Source of the DNA: Psittacicella melopsittaci
GTDB lineage: Bacteria > Pseudomonadota > Gammaproteobacteria > Enterobacterales > Psittacicellaceae
Direction: 5' to 3'
Assembly: GCF_003585925.1 (NCBI RefSeq)
Contig: NZ_NRJH01000051.1
Coordinates: forward strand, 1-64,000
Length of the DNA: 64,000 nt
Position numbers and translations under genes: made by a program. Each line of letters opens with the position of its first letter. Within the stretch, counting starts at the first letter, position 1. A model generated the notes under the pieces. It was not told the DNA's origin, did no database searches, and saw nothing but the letters and a program-made list of their open reading frames with translations. Of the stretch, positions 45,847 to 54,334 are shown piece by piece.

Positions 45847-45941
45847 GCAGTAAAAAATAGAGCTTAAAAAAGAAAAGCTTGAAGTATTAATAAAGAAAAA
45901 AAGTACGTAAAAAATAAAAGTAAGTAAAGAAAAATATAACA

Positions 45942-45974
45942 AAAGAGAGTCTATTTAGGACTCTCTTTTTTTTT
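45942..45974 (+). terminator. Terminator of epmB
   Basis: A 10-bp stem AAAGAGAGTC / GACTCTCTTT (45942-45951 and 45959-45968) with a following T-run. Confidence 0.92.
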
Positions 45975-46380
45975 GCTTTAACTTGCAAAAGAGGCAAAAA
46001 AGCGTGCAAAAACTTACACTTTTAGCTAAAAAGTTTGCATTTATGCTCGAAAAAGATAAATAATTAACCGCCTATTTTCAAGGGAAATCAGTCATATTAT
46101 TTTCTCTTGAAAAAATATTAATAAAAAAAGATTACTTATTTTTCAATAAATTAAGAAAATATTTTATTTTAGATTTTTTGCTCACTTTTGTAAAAAGTTA
46201 AGCTTCCCTTATAGTCTAAATCATTGAAAATTAATTAATATTAAATTATCAACTTGCCTGTTTTTGAAAAACGTGCAATAAAATTGCAACTTTTTGCATA
46301 AAGTGCAGTTTTTTGCTCTCTTGCTTTGCTAATTTTTATTTTGTAAAATTATAACCATAACACCAAAAGAGAAAATAAAA
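45975..46380. other. Upstream region of artP with clustered TTGCA motifs
   Basis: No gene. At least seven TTGCA or GTGCA sites occur (45983, 46004, 46035, 46273, 46284, 46294, 46303). One block is identical to a 13-mer upstream of the xanthine-type permease. They probably bind a regulator of nutrient uptake, which I cannot name. ArgR boxes were not found by eye. Confidence 0.5.
46321..46349 (+). promoter_or_regulatory. Predicted artP promoter
   Basis: TTGCTT (46321-46326), a 17-bp spacer and TAAAAT (46344-46349), 32 bp before the ATG. Confidence 0.55.
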
Positions 46381-47121
46381 ATGCACAATATTGAAGTTAA
46401 AAATTTAAATCTTTTTTACGGTCAGACACAAGCATTATTTGATGTCAACTGTAGCTTAGAAGGTGGAAAGGTTTCAGTATTATTAGGAAAGTCTGGAGCT
46501 GGTAAATCTACTTTCATTAGAACCTTAAATCTTTTAGAGTTACCTTCAAGTGGTACTCTTAAAATCGATCAACAAGTAATTGACTTTAGTCAAAAAATTT
46601 CTGATAAACAAGCTTTATTACTGCGTCGTAAAGTAGGGATGGTTTTCCAAAACTATAACTTATGGCCACATAAAACAGTTTTAGAAAACTTAATCTATGC
46701 TCCAGTTACTTTAAAGCTAGCTACTAAAGAACAAGCTTTAAAGCAAGCTAAAGAACTGCTAGCAGCATTACAAATTACTGCTCATGCAGATAAGTATCCT
46801 CTCCAACTTTCTGGGGGTCAACAACAAAGAGTGGCAATTTGCCGTGCTTTAATGATGCAACCAGAAGTTCTTCTTTACGATGAGCCAACCGCTGCTTTAG
46901 ATCCAAATATTACAGGGCAAGTAGCAAAAATTATTAAAAACCTTTCTTCAACTGGAGTTACCCAAATTATTGTAACCCACGATGTAGGTTTTGCTCGCCA
47001 AGTAGCAGACAAGGTTTACTACTTTGAAGCTGGTCGCTTAGTTGAATCAGGATCAGCCGAGCAAATGTTCTCTAATCCTCAAACTCCTGAGTTTAAAGAA
47101 TATTTAACCTTTTCTAAATAG
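46381..47121 (+). CDS. artP: Arginine/basic amino acid ABC transporter ATPase
   Basis: The cytoplasmic ATPase of a polar amino acid ABC importer. The protein has 246 residues (E. coli ArtP 242). Walker A is GKSGAGKST (about 36-44), the Q-loop FQNYNLWPH, the signature LSGGQQQRVAICRALM, Walker B LLYDEPTAALDP and the H-loop VTHD. ArtP-like features include the N-terminal LNLFYGQTQALFDV. It is first of a four-gene set artP-artQ-artM-binding protein, with a 9-nt gap to artQ. Arginine is the expected substrate by similarity. Confidence 0.93.
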   Translation: MHNIEVKNLNLFYGQTQALFDVNCSLEGGKVSVLLGKSGAGKSTFIRTLNLLELPSSGTLKIDQQVIDFSQKISDKQALLLRRKVGMVFQNYNLWPHKTVLENLIYAPVTLKLATKEQALKQAKELLAALQITAHADKYPLQLSGGQQQRVAICRALMMQPEVLLYDEPTAALDPNITGQVAKIIKNLSSTGVTQIIVTHDVGFARQVADKVYYFEAGRLVESGSAEQMFSNPQTPEFKEYLTFSK

Positions 47122-47130
47122 GAGGAGAGG

Positions 47131-47802
47131 ATGGAAGCAATTAACTTTACCCTCTTATTAATCGTGCTAAAAGGGGCTGTGTGGACAATAATTGTCTCAG
47201 TATTATCCATGCTTTTAGGGATGGTTCTAGCAATTATTTTCTTAGGCTTCCAAAAAGCACCTTGGCGCATAATTTCAGCACCTTTTGATGTCTTACTAAT
47301 GATGTTACGAGGTTTACCTGAAATTGTAATGGTCTTCCTAGTTTATTATGGTGGATCTCAATTATTAAGTAACTTTAACATTAACCTTGATGCTTTTGCC
47401 GCGGGGATAATCGCTTTAGGTTTAATCTTTGCAGCCTATGCTTCTCAAACTTTAAGAGGAGCTATTGAATCTATTCCGCAAGGACAATGGTTATCTGCTA
47501 AAGCTCTAGGCGTTAATCGCGTTAAAATCTTTTTCGATATAATTTTACCGCAAATGTGGCGTCAGGCTATTCCAGGTCTAACTAACCAATGGTTATCACT
47601 GTTAAAAGATTCTTCATTAGTTTCAATTATCGGGATTAGTGAAATTATCTTCACAACTAGCTCAGTTATCAAGGTTACCCATCAACCGTTTACTTGGTAC
47701 ATAATTGCAGCAATTCTTTATCTCATTATTTCAATTGTTTCTAATGCAATTATTAAACGTTTAGATCGTCACTTTAATGCTTACTTAATTCCAACCAAAT
47801 AA
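47131..47802 (+). CDS. artQ: Arginine ABC transporter permease ArtQ
   Basis: An inner-membrane permease of the HisMQ type with 223 residues and about five membrane segments. The EAA loop, which contacts ArtP, reads GAIESIPQGQWLSAKALGVNR (about 109-129). GLPEIVMVFLVYYGG is the family motif after helix 2. AGGAGG precedes the ATG by about 6 nt. It lies between artP and artM and should form a heterodimer with ArtM. Confidence 0.92.
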   Translation: MEAINFTLLLIVLKGAVWTIIVSVLSMLLGMVLAIIFLGFQKAPWRIISAPFDVLLMMLRGLPEIVMVFLVYYGGSQLLSNFNINLDAFAAGIIALGLIFAAYASQTLRGAIESIPQGQWLSAKALGVNRVKIFFDIILPQMWRQAIPGLTNQWLSLLKDSSLVSIIGISEIIFTTSSVIKVTHQPFTWYIIAAILYLIISIVSNAIIKRLDRHFNAYLIPTK

Positions 47803-47817
47803 TAACTAGGACCAAAC

Positions 47818-48492
47818 ATGTTACAAGATTATCTTGATGCCTTATCGACTATTGTACGCGGGGTTCCTACGACTTTATATATTACATTTGGTGGATTAAT
47901 CTTAGCATTTATAATCGCAACCTTATGTACTACAGCCAAAATTATTGGACCTAAACCTCTAGGTAAAGTTGTAGACCTTTATGTACTAGTATTTTCAGGT
48001 ACACCATTATTATTCCAATATTTTATTTTTTACTATAGCCCAACGCAGTTTAGCTCTTTACAAGGAACCTGGTTACTAGAGCTCTTCAGTAATACTTGGT
48101 TTGTAGCTATTCTAACCTGTGGTTTAAACTCAGGAGCTTACACCACCATTATCTTTAGTGGGGCTATTAAAAATATCGACCAAGGTCAATGGGAAGTTTG
48201 TCGTTCTATGGGCTTATCTAAGTTCCAAACTTATAAACTTCTTTTCCCTTATGGTCTACGAAGAGTTTTACCAACTTATTCCAATGAAGTAATTCTTCTT
48301 TTCAAAGGAACTTCATTAGTAAGTATGATTACTGTTACTGATATTTTTGGTTATGCTAAAAATTACTATGGCGAAACTTACGATGCGATTACAGCTTTTG
48401 TTTCGGCAGGTATTATTTACTTAATTATCAGTATGGTATTAACCTTAGCTTTACGTGTAGTAGAGAAAAACTGGTTAAAATACGCGATTTAG
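47818..48492 (+). CDS. artM: Arginine ABC transporter permease ArtM
   Basis: The second HisMQ-type permease, of 224 residues with about five membrane segments. The family motif reads FSGTPLLFQYFIFYYS (about 59-74) and the EAA loop GAIKNIDQGQWEVCRSMGLSK. It starts 15 nt after artQ with AGGA upstream. The intergenic region after it contains a large stem-loop (48537-48600) before the binding-protein gene. Confidence 0.92.
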   Translation: MLQDYLDALSTIVRGVPTTLYITFGGLILAFIIATLCTTAKIIGPKPLGKVVDLYVLVFSGTPLLFQYFIFYYSPTQFSSLQGTWLLELFSNTWFVAILTCGLNSGAYTTIIFSGAIKNIDQGQWEVCRSMGLSKFQTYKLLFPYGLRRVLPTYSNEVILLFKGTSLVSMITVTDIFGYAKNYYGETYDAITAFVSAGIIYLIISMVLTLALRVVEKNWLKYAI

Positions 48493-48536
48493 ATTGGCAC
48501 AATAGTTTAAACGCAAGACAGATTTCCATTTTTTGG

Positions 48537-48600
48537 GTGAAAACAAGACAAGACAATATTGTGCATTCTCTTTTTAAAATTCTTGTCTTAAAGTTTTCAC
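48537..48600 (+). other. Stem-loop between artM and the binding-protein gene
   Basis: GTGAAAAC-A-AGACAAG (48537-48552) pairs with CTTGTCT-TAAA-GTTTTCAC (48582-48600), 15 bp in two blocks. In ABC operons such elements often protect the upstream mRNA or separate expression of the binding protein; that role is inferred here. Confidence 0.6.
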
Positions 48601-48653
48601 TTTGTTTTTTTTATATTACGATTTATTTAAACAGAATTACAAAAGGTAGTGTT

Positions 48654-49412
48654 ATGAAAAAATTATTCAAATTAGGTTTATTAGCAGCGTCAATGGGTTT
48701 ATTTGTAGCTAATGGTGCTTCTGCAGCTCTAGATAAAAGCAAAACTTACATTGTAGGTACCGAAGCAACCTATGCTCCTTATGAATACTTAAATGATAAA
48801 GGGCAAATTGAAGGCTTTGATATAGATTTAATTAATTACATTTGTCAGGATATTGGTATTACTTGTAAGATTGAAAACCAGGCATTTGATGGTTTATTCT
48901 CTAACTTAAACTTTAAGAAAATTGATTTAGTAATTGCGGGTGTGCACCCAACTGAAGCAAGACTTAAAGTAGCTGCTTTTTCACAAGAGTACTTACCTAA
49001 AGAGCTAAATGTATATGTTACTTTAAAAGCAAATAACTATACTGCGACTACTGATTTAAAAACTGTAGGTACGCAAGCTGGTACTTCACAAGCTAAGTAC
49101 TTAGATGAAAAAACTAAATTCAAAGTAGTTAAATACCAAACTAATGACCTAGCGTTTTTAGATTTAAAAGCTAAGAGAATTGACGCTTATATTCTTTCAC
49201 AAGAAGTTGCAAAACCTTTATTAGCTTCAACTCCTGAATTTACAACTGTGGGTGAACCTATTAGTGATCCTCTTTTTGGTTTAACTGGTCCAGCAATTGC
49301 CGTTCATAAACAAAACAAAGAACTTCTAGATGCAATTAATGCTTCATTAGAAAAAGCAAAAAATACTGGATTTATTGATCAATTAAAGGTAAAATATAAC
49401 ATGAATAATTAA
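48654..49412 (+). CDS. artI: Periplasmic basic amino acid-binding protein, ArtI/ArtJ type
   Basis: Captures arginine or a related basic amino acid in the periplasm for ArtQMP. The product has 252 residues from the ATG at 48654 and starts with a signal peptide (MKKLFKLGLLAASMGLFVANGASA, cleavage near residue 24). The SBP_bac_3 fold is clear from EATYAPYEYLNDKGQIEGFDIDL, GLFSNLNFKKIDLVIAGVHPTEARL (with the ligand-binding Arg) and LKAKRIDAYI. The symbol could equally be artJ. The longer frame upstream would begin inside a stem-loop and is rejected. AAAGG lies 11 nt before the ATG. Confidence 0.9.
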   Translation: MKKLFKLGLLAASMGLFVANGASAALDKSKTYIVGTEATYAPYEYLNDKGQIEGFDIDLINYICQDIGITCKIENQAFDGLFSNLNFKKIDLVIAGVHPTEARLKVAAFSQEYLPKELNVYVTLKANNYTATTDLKTVGTQAGTSQAKYLDEKTKFKVVKYQTNDLAFLDLKAKRIDAYILSQEVAKPLLASTPEFTTVGEPISDPLFGLTGPAIAVHKQNKELLDAINASLEKAKNTGFIDQLKVKYNMNN

Positions 49413-49497
49413 CTGGTGGTAGTTAATTATACTTTTTGATTTTTTTAAATTTGCAATTGCGCTTAATCTTATTAAGTAAAATTGAAGTATATTCCAA

Positions 49498-49525
49498 CCA
49501 AGAGTGTATGCTCTTGGTTTTTTTT
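49498..49525 (+). terminator. Terminator of the art operon
   Basis: A 7-bp stem CCAAGAG / CTCTTGG (49498-49504 and 49511-49517) followed by eight T. An additional hairpin (AATTAACT/AGTTAATT, 49407-49428) overlaps the stop codon. Confidence 0.85.
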
Positions 49526-49667
49526 GTCAGTTTTTTCAAGGAAGGAACTATAAAAGAGAGGGTATTCTTTTACTTCTGCAAAAATAATCGTTTAGGAGTA
49601 AAATATACGAGAAAAATTAACATACCTAAAAGGGTATGAATACACTCACATTACTCATTTTTGACGT

Positions 49668-52600
49668 ATGTCTACCAAATTAAAATCTATCATAAAATAC
49701 CAGTGGGTAAACATTTTACCTACCTTTATTTCTGCGAGCCTTGTTTTAATTTTTCTTGGTCTTCTCGATCTTTTCCCGTTATATTTACCTATGTGTTTAG
49801 GGTTGATCGCAGGGGGCGTTGTTGATGTCGACAATAAGTTTTCGGGCAAGGTTAAGAATGCTCTTTTAATTTTTATAATTTTCTTAATTGCAGAAGCTAT
49901 AGTTCTTTATACATACCATAACTTTATCCTCCTCTGGGTATCAAGTATTATTGCCGCCTTTGTTTTTGTAATGTCAGGGGCATTTAGTAAAAGTCTAAAA
50001 ACCGTAGGCTTTGGGGGTGTACTAATAATTTGTTATAGTATGTTCCTCTGTTTCCACGCTACAGACTTTACTATGGCAGTAGAACACTTGCTCTATATGC
50101 TCGTAGCAGCTATGTTCTATACTTGTATTTCTCTTTTAATTCACGTAATTTTTCCCAATCGAGGCATTAAAAACAATGTTTCGGATTTATATAATTCATT
50201 AAGTGAATTTTTAGCGATAAAGGGAACTTTCTTTGATCCTGATGATGAAACCTATCGTCGTGAGTTTACTTCAACTGATCAAGAAAATGGGGGTGAGTTA
50301 ATTGCGAATAACTACTACAATAAAAACTACGAACGAGCACGAAATCGTTTAATTGAACAGTTTGAAATAACTAAATCTTCATTAATTATTCGTATTAAGT
50401 CTTTTGGTAAACGTAAAACCACCAGTGATATGATGCGATATTATCTAACTGCAGATAATATTTTTAAAACTCTGGATTTTAATTTACAAGATTACCAACC
50501 TTTAAAAGATCGCTTACAAGACAGCGATATAATGTTCCGCATTCAAAGAATTTTAATGCTTTATGCTGCAGCAACCTCGCAGTTTTCTTATGATTTAAAA
50601 AGCGAACGCATGGTTTCTTTAGATAAACGCATTTTAATTTCTATAGAACGTTTAGAAGCTTCAATTAATAAGCAAAGAGCCTTACACTACTATCACGTAG
50701 ATAGCTTACAGTTACTTTTAACTAAACTTAAAAAAGTTTACTGGTTATTACAAAATATTAATAACCAAGAGAACTTTACTCAAAGTGTGCAGCAATTTAT
50801 TCCAGATCACCGTAGTAAAGTTAGTCTGAAATTAAAATTACAAGCGGCATTAAATGATTTTTCTTTAAAATCACCAATCATGCGTCATGCCATTCGTGTC
50901 TGCATTCTCCTTTTAATGTCAGCTTTTGTTTTCTACTTCTTAAGTCTCCAGTTTTCTTTCTGGTTTATGATGGCTGGGGTACTGGTAATTCAACCGCGTT
51001 ACTCCTTAACTAAAACTAGGGTTAAACACCGGTTATATGGTTCGGTTTTTGGGGCACTAGCAGGAGCCTGTCTTGCTTTCCCTGTAGAGACCATGCCAGT
51101 GGAATTAAGTATTGCGGGTATTACTACCTTAACTCTATTCCAAGTTACCAAAGTACTTAACTATGGTTATTCAACCTTTTTCCTAACCATGGCGGTATTT
51201 TGTACTTTCCGCATGGCGGGCTTAGAGTTAACGCCTTTAGTAGTTTTTGAGCGCATACTAGCTAATGCTCTCGGGGCAGGTTTATGTTACCTAGCTATGA
51301 GCTACGTTTTACCAGAATGGAAATACCTAGATCTGGGCAGAAATGTGCGTCAGGTTTATGACTACAATAAACGTTTATTACTTTCAATTGTTGGGGTGCT
51401 TTTAAAACATCCAATTAGTGCATTTGATTTAAATAAACGCTTTTTAATGGCACAAAACTCGCACATAGCTTTACAAAGTGTAGTTTCGAGTATTGTTAGT
51501 GAACCAAAAATTTATCGCTTATACATTACTCCTTCGATAAAACTCATGGCCTTAAATGACTATATTCTCTCGAATTTAAGTCTAGTAAACCAATTACTTA
51601 TTGAGGCAATTGAAGGAAACAAAGTAGAGGAGATAAATCAACAAACGGTTGCTTTATTTGAGAAATTAGCTTTAATTTATTCGAATCTTTATGGTTATGG
51701 TGATGATGAGTTACGTCTTACGGTAGGTAAATTTATTGCCGAAGCTAATGAAATTGCCAATAGTGAAAATGAAAACGACAATGAGTTTAACCTCAATTTT
51801 TATCTCAATGAAAAAATTGTCGGTATAGGTGTTGCCCTAATTAACTATCGTCGTGAGTTAGCTCTAATTTATCAATTAACTAAAATTGACCAAAAACTCT
51901 TTGAACGAGTTAAGGGTAAAGCTAAAGAGCCTATTGATAAAAAAGCTCAAGAGACTGCTACTCAAGCCGTTACAGCTCCTGCCTTAGATGCCGAAGTTAT
52001 GGCTAAAGCAGTTGCTAAAGCCGAAGAGCAAGCTCGCAAAGAGCAAATTCAAGGGGCTATTGAAAATCTCAATAAAGAAAATACGAGCGAACAGGATCAA
52101 TTTAACGAAAAAGTTGCCTCTTCTACTGCTCAATTAGATCAAGAAGCAAGTGAAAGTGCAACAAATGTTAAAGAGGCTAAAGCCCAAGTCAAAGAAGAGC
52201 AAGCCCAACGTGAGTTAGAAACTAATGCTTACCTTTCACAGGCAGCCCAACATTCAATTAATGATATTCAAAGTGGGGCTAATAGTGAACAAGTAGACAA
52301 AATCGTTGCTCATCGTTTAGGGGAAATAGACGCGGCTAATTTAGTAAGTGATTCAGTACCAGCTGTAGTTGATACTAAAGTAATCCTTCCTGAATTAAAT
52401 TCTGCCCAACTAGAAAAAGATTTAGCTGATCAAGCAGAGCTAGATAAAGCTAAAACTGAACAACTAGTGCAAGAAGAATTAAAAGCTATGCCAAAATCTG
52501 AAGATGATGTTTTAGTTGACTTCTTAACTAGTCAAGAAGTACAAATGACTAAACAAATAGATCAAGAAGTATTCTGGCATGATACAGCCGATGAAATTGC

Positions 52601-52706
52601 TCGTCTTGAGCAAGAGCCAAAAGATCAAGCTCAAGAGCAACAAGTAAATGCTCAAGCAGATCAACTGGCACAAGAAACGCTCAATAAACAATATCAAGAC
52701 AAATAA
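49668..52706 (+). CDS. YccS-like FUSC-family inner-membrane protein with long acidic tail
   Basis: Residues 1-740 or so follow the YccS/YhfK (FUSC) plan: an N-terminal bundle of about six membrane segments (about 10-170), a long cytoplasmic domain (about 170-400), a second bundle (about 405-560, ALRVC to LPEW) and a second soluble domain. FUSC proteins are suspected exporters of aromatic or other small acids, with substrates largely unknown. About 270 extra residues follow (from KGKAKEPIDKKAQ), rich in Glu, Gln, Ala and Lys and mostly predicted coiled coil or disordered; E. coli YccS (717 residues) has no such tail. No Shine-Dalgarno site is obvious before the ATG. A strong terminator follows. 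Confidence 0.8.
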   Translation: MSTKLKSIIKYQWVNILPTFISASLVLIFLGLLDLFPLYLPMCLGLIAGGVVDVDNKFSGKVKNALLIFIIFLIAEAIVLYTYHNFILLWVSSIIAAFVFVMSGAFSKSLKTVGFGGVLIICYSMFLCFHATDFTMAVEHLLYMLVAAMFYTCISLLIHVIFPNRGIKNNVSDLYNSLSEFLAIKGTFFDPDDETYRREFTSTDQENGGELIANNYYNKNYERARNRLIEQFEITKSSLIIRIKSFGKRKTTSDMMRYYLTADNIFKTLDFNLQDYQPLKDRLQDSDIMFRIQRILMLYAAATSQFSYDLKSERMVSLDKRILISIERLEASINKQRALHYYHVDSLQLLLTKLKKVYWLLQNINNQENFTQSVQQFIPDHRSKVSLKLKLQAALNDFSLKSPIMRHAIRVCILLLMSAFVFYFLSLQFSFWFMMAGVLVIQPRYSLTKTRVKHRLYGSVFGALAGACLAFPVETMPVELSIAGITTLTLFQVTKVLNYGYSTFFLTMAVFCTFRMAGLELTPLVVFERILANALGAGLCYLAMSYVLPEWKYLDLGRNVRQVYDYNKRLLLSIVGVLLKHPISAFDLNKRFLMAQNSHIALQSVVSSIVSEPKIYRLYITPSIKLMALNDYILSNLSLVNQLLIEAIEGNKVEEINQQTVALFEKLALIYSNLYGYGDDELRLTVGKFIAEANEIANSENENDNEFNLNFYLNEKIVGIGVALINYRRELALIYQLTKIDQKLFERVKGKAKEPIDKKAQETATQAVTAPALDAEVMAKAVAKAEEQARKEQIQGAIENLNKENTSEQDQFNEKVASSTAQLDQEASESATNVKEAKAQVKEEQAQRELETNAYLSQAAQHSINDIQSGANSEQVDKIVAHRLGEIDAANLVSDSVPAVVDTKVILPELNSAQLEKDLADQAELDKAKTEQLVQEELKAMPKSEDDVLVDFLTSQEVQMTKQIDQEVFWHDTADEIARLEQEPKDQAQEQQVNAQADQLAQETLNKQYQDK

Positions 52707-52715
52707 AAAACTAAT

Positions 52716-52753
52716 TTCTCCGAGTTGATAAACACAACTCGGAGAATTTTTTT
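52716..52753 (+). terminator. Terminator of the FUSC gene
   Basis: A perfect 12-bp stem TTCTCCGAGTTG / CAACTCGGAGAA (52716-52727 and 52735-52746) followed by seven T. Confidence 0.95.
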
Positions 52754-52813
52754 GCTCGGCGGTTAGGGGCGTTTTTATGCTAAAATCTTCTTAAAAAAAG
52801 CTACAAATAATCT

Positions 52814-54247
52814 ATGTCTATACTAAATAATGGCGATCAATTTAGCGCCTTCTTTTTTAATGTTAATAATCCGCAAAGCGATTGCTTTCGTTTAGCCTCG
52901 AGCTATTTAAACTTAGGTTTTCGTAATGAATACTTTGCTGTAGTTCTCGAAGAAAAGGATTCGGCTCGCGTCGAGCAAAAGTCCTATCTAGTTTTAGATA
53001 CTCCAGATTGTATTTTATTGCGTCATGGTCTTTTAGTGCAAAACATAGAAGACAAGCTTATAGTTTCACGCTTTTCTTATGCGGATTTAAGTCAAGAGCC
53101 TCAAGTAGTGGATAGCATTTACTTAAGAGGCATAGATATTACGCAAAGCTACAGATATCTCGATCTAGCTAAGTATGGCTTAGAGGACTTAGCGACACAA
53201 ATTTCGCCAAATTATCCAACTTTTAAACCAGAGGATAAATTGTGCCAAGTGGCTCCTCTAGTGCAAGTAGATTTAACTACTTATGATAACTCTGCAAGTC
53301 ATGAATCCCTTTTAGAGTCGTTAGTTTCTACCCCTGTAGTTTTAAATCATTTTCAATTTGAAATGGTAAATGAACAGGATTTACTAAATTCAGTGCGCAA
53401 TCTTAGCGGCTTTACTCTTTTTGAGAATCCACGCATTAGTTCTGCATTTTTCGCTGAACATGGTTTGGATTATATAATTCCTTATGACAACTCGATGCTT
53501 ACGCTGGAGCAAATCCAAGATGATCCCGAGCGCATGCATTTAATTTGGACAGATTACTTATCTAGTCTTTATTCGACAATTCTTCCACCACAAAACGAAG
53601 ATCTTAGTCAGGCAGAGATAGAGCAACGCAGTAGTTATTATGGTAATCATTATTTTTATCGTGATGCTTTTGAACGTCCGCATAAATTTAGTTACTACAC
53701 CGTAAACATTAGTATGAAAAATGATAACCTTTACGCAAATTTCTTGCGTATTTTTCAAGGTTATGATTTTTCTCCGCAATATGTACCGCGTCAAGAGTTA
53801 ATCCATCTGTTAAATTATTTACACTTATATAATCCAGCTCAATATTATGTTCCAGGTGGGTTTGAGAACGACAAACAAGTACCTGGCGAAGACTATAGTA
53901 TCGAAGACTTTAAGAAAGAAATGCTTTTAGTAGAAAAGTATTATTACTTACATAGTCTTATTGCTAATTTTGCTCCCAAGGATTACACCTTTGAGATGGC
54001 AATAGAATTTTTTGGTGTTTTACAGCATTGGATAGTTTTAGCGGTAATCTACAATTTAGATGCCAAGGATGATGATTTAGCCAAGGCTTTAGAAGAAGCA
54101 GAAACTTATTTTAGTCTTGTGAGCATGTATCTAAGTGTAAGAGAAGATGATGACGACGCTTATCTGGTAATGCGTCGTATCTGTAATGCTTACCAATTCC
54201 ATAATTTATTGTGTCAAACACGAAAAATATTATGTAGCAAAGATTAG
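52814..54247 (+). CDS. Protein of unknown function, 477 residues
   Basis: Not recognised. It is a soluble, acidic protein rich in Tyr, Phe and Leu, with no signal peptide, membrane segment, P-loop or metal-binding motif. The N-terminal half (about 1-200) looks like beta-rich sequence with hydrophobic strands, the C-terminal half (about 310-470) mostly helical (KEMLLVEKYYYLHSLIANF, LEEAETYFSLVSMYLSVRE). An extended -10 (TGCTAAAAT, 52773-52781) lies shortly before the ATG, but no Shine-Dalgarno site does. It is flanked by a terminator on each side, so it is an independent unit. Codon use resembles the neighbours, so it is a real gene, perhaps lineage-specific. Confidence 0.8.
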   Translation: MSILNNGDQFSAFFFNVNNPQSDCFRLASSYLNLGFRNEYFAVVLEEKDSARVEQKSYLVLDTPDCILLRHGLLVQNIEDKLIVSRFSYADLSQEPQVVDSIYLRGIDITQSYRYLDLAKYGLEDLATQISPNYPTFKPEDKLCQVAPLVQVDLTTYDNSASHESLLESLVSTPVVLNHFQFEMVNEQDLLNSVRNLSGFTLFENPRISSAFFAEHGLDYIIPYDNSMLTLEQIQDDPERMHLIWTDYLSSLYSTILPPQNEDLSQAEIEQRSSYYGNHYFYRDAFERPHKFSYYTVNISMKNDNLYANFLRIFQGYDFSPQYVPRQELIHLLNYLHLYNPAQYYVPGGFENDKQVPGEDYSIEDFKKEMLLVEKYYYLHSLIANFAPKDYTFEMAIEFFGVLQHWIVLAVIYNLDAKDDDLAKALEEAETYFSLVSMYLSVREDDDDAYLVMRRICNAYQFHNLLCQTRKILCSKD

Positions 54248-54267
54248 ATAATTTGGCGTAAAATCTT

Positions 54268-54273
54268 TATAAT
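54268..54273 (+). promoter_or_regulatory. -10 box likely serving radA-ruvAB
   Basis: A perfect TATAAT at 54268-54273, with only a weak -35 candidate 17-18 bp upstream. Transcription would start near 54280, inside or just before the hairpin at 54280-54306. Confidence 0.45.
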
Positions 54274-54279
54274 ATAAGG

Positions 54280-54306
54280 GGGGAGGCTAACTCCCCTCAT
54301 TTTTAT
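54280..54306 (+). terminator. Hairpin after the 477-residue protein gene
   Basis: GGGGAG pairs with CTCCCC (54280-54285 and 54291-54296), then TCATTTTT. It can end the upstream transcript but is close to a TATAAT box for the next. Confidence 0.6.
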
Positions 54307-54334
54307 ATACTTACAAAGGATGCAAAAATAGAAT

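Noticed and set aside
49436-49639. 67-codon plus-strand frame after the binding-protein gene
   Set aside because: It runs through the terminator hairpin and T-tract at 49498-49525, so it cannot be a functional gene.
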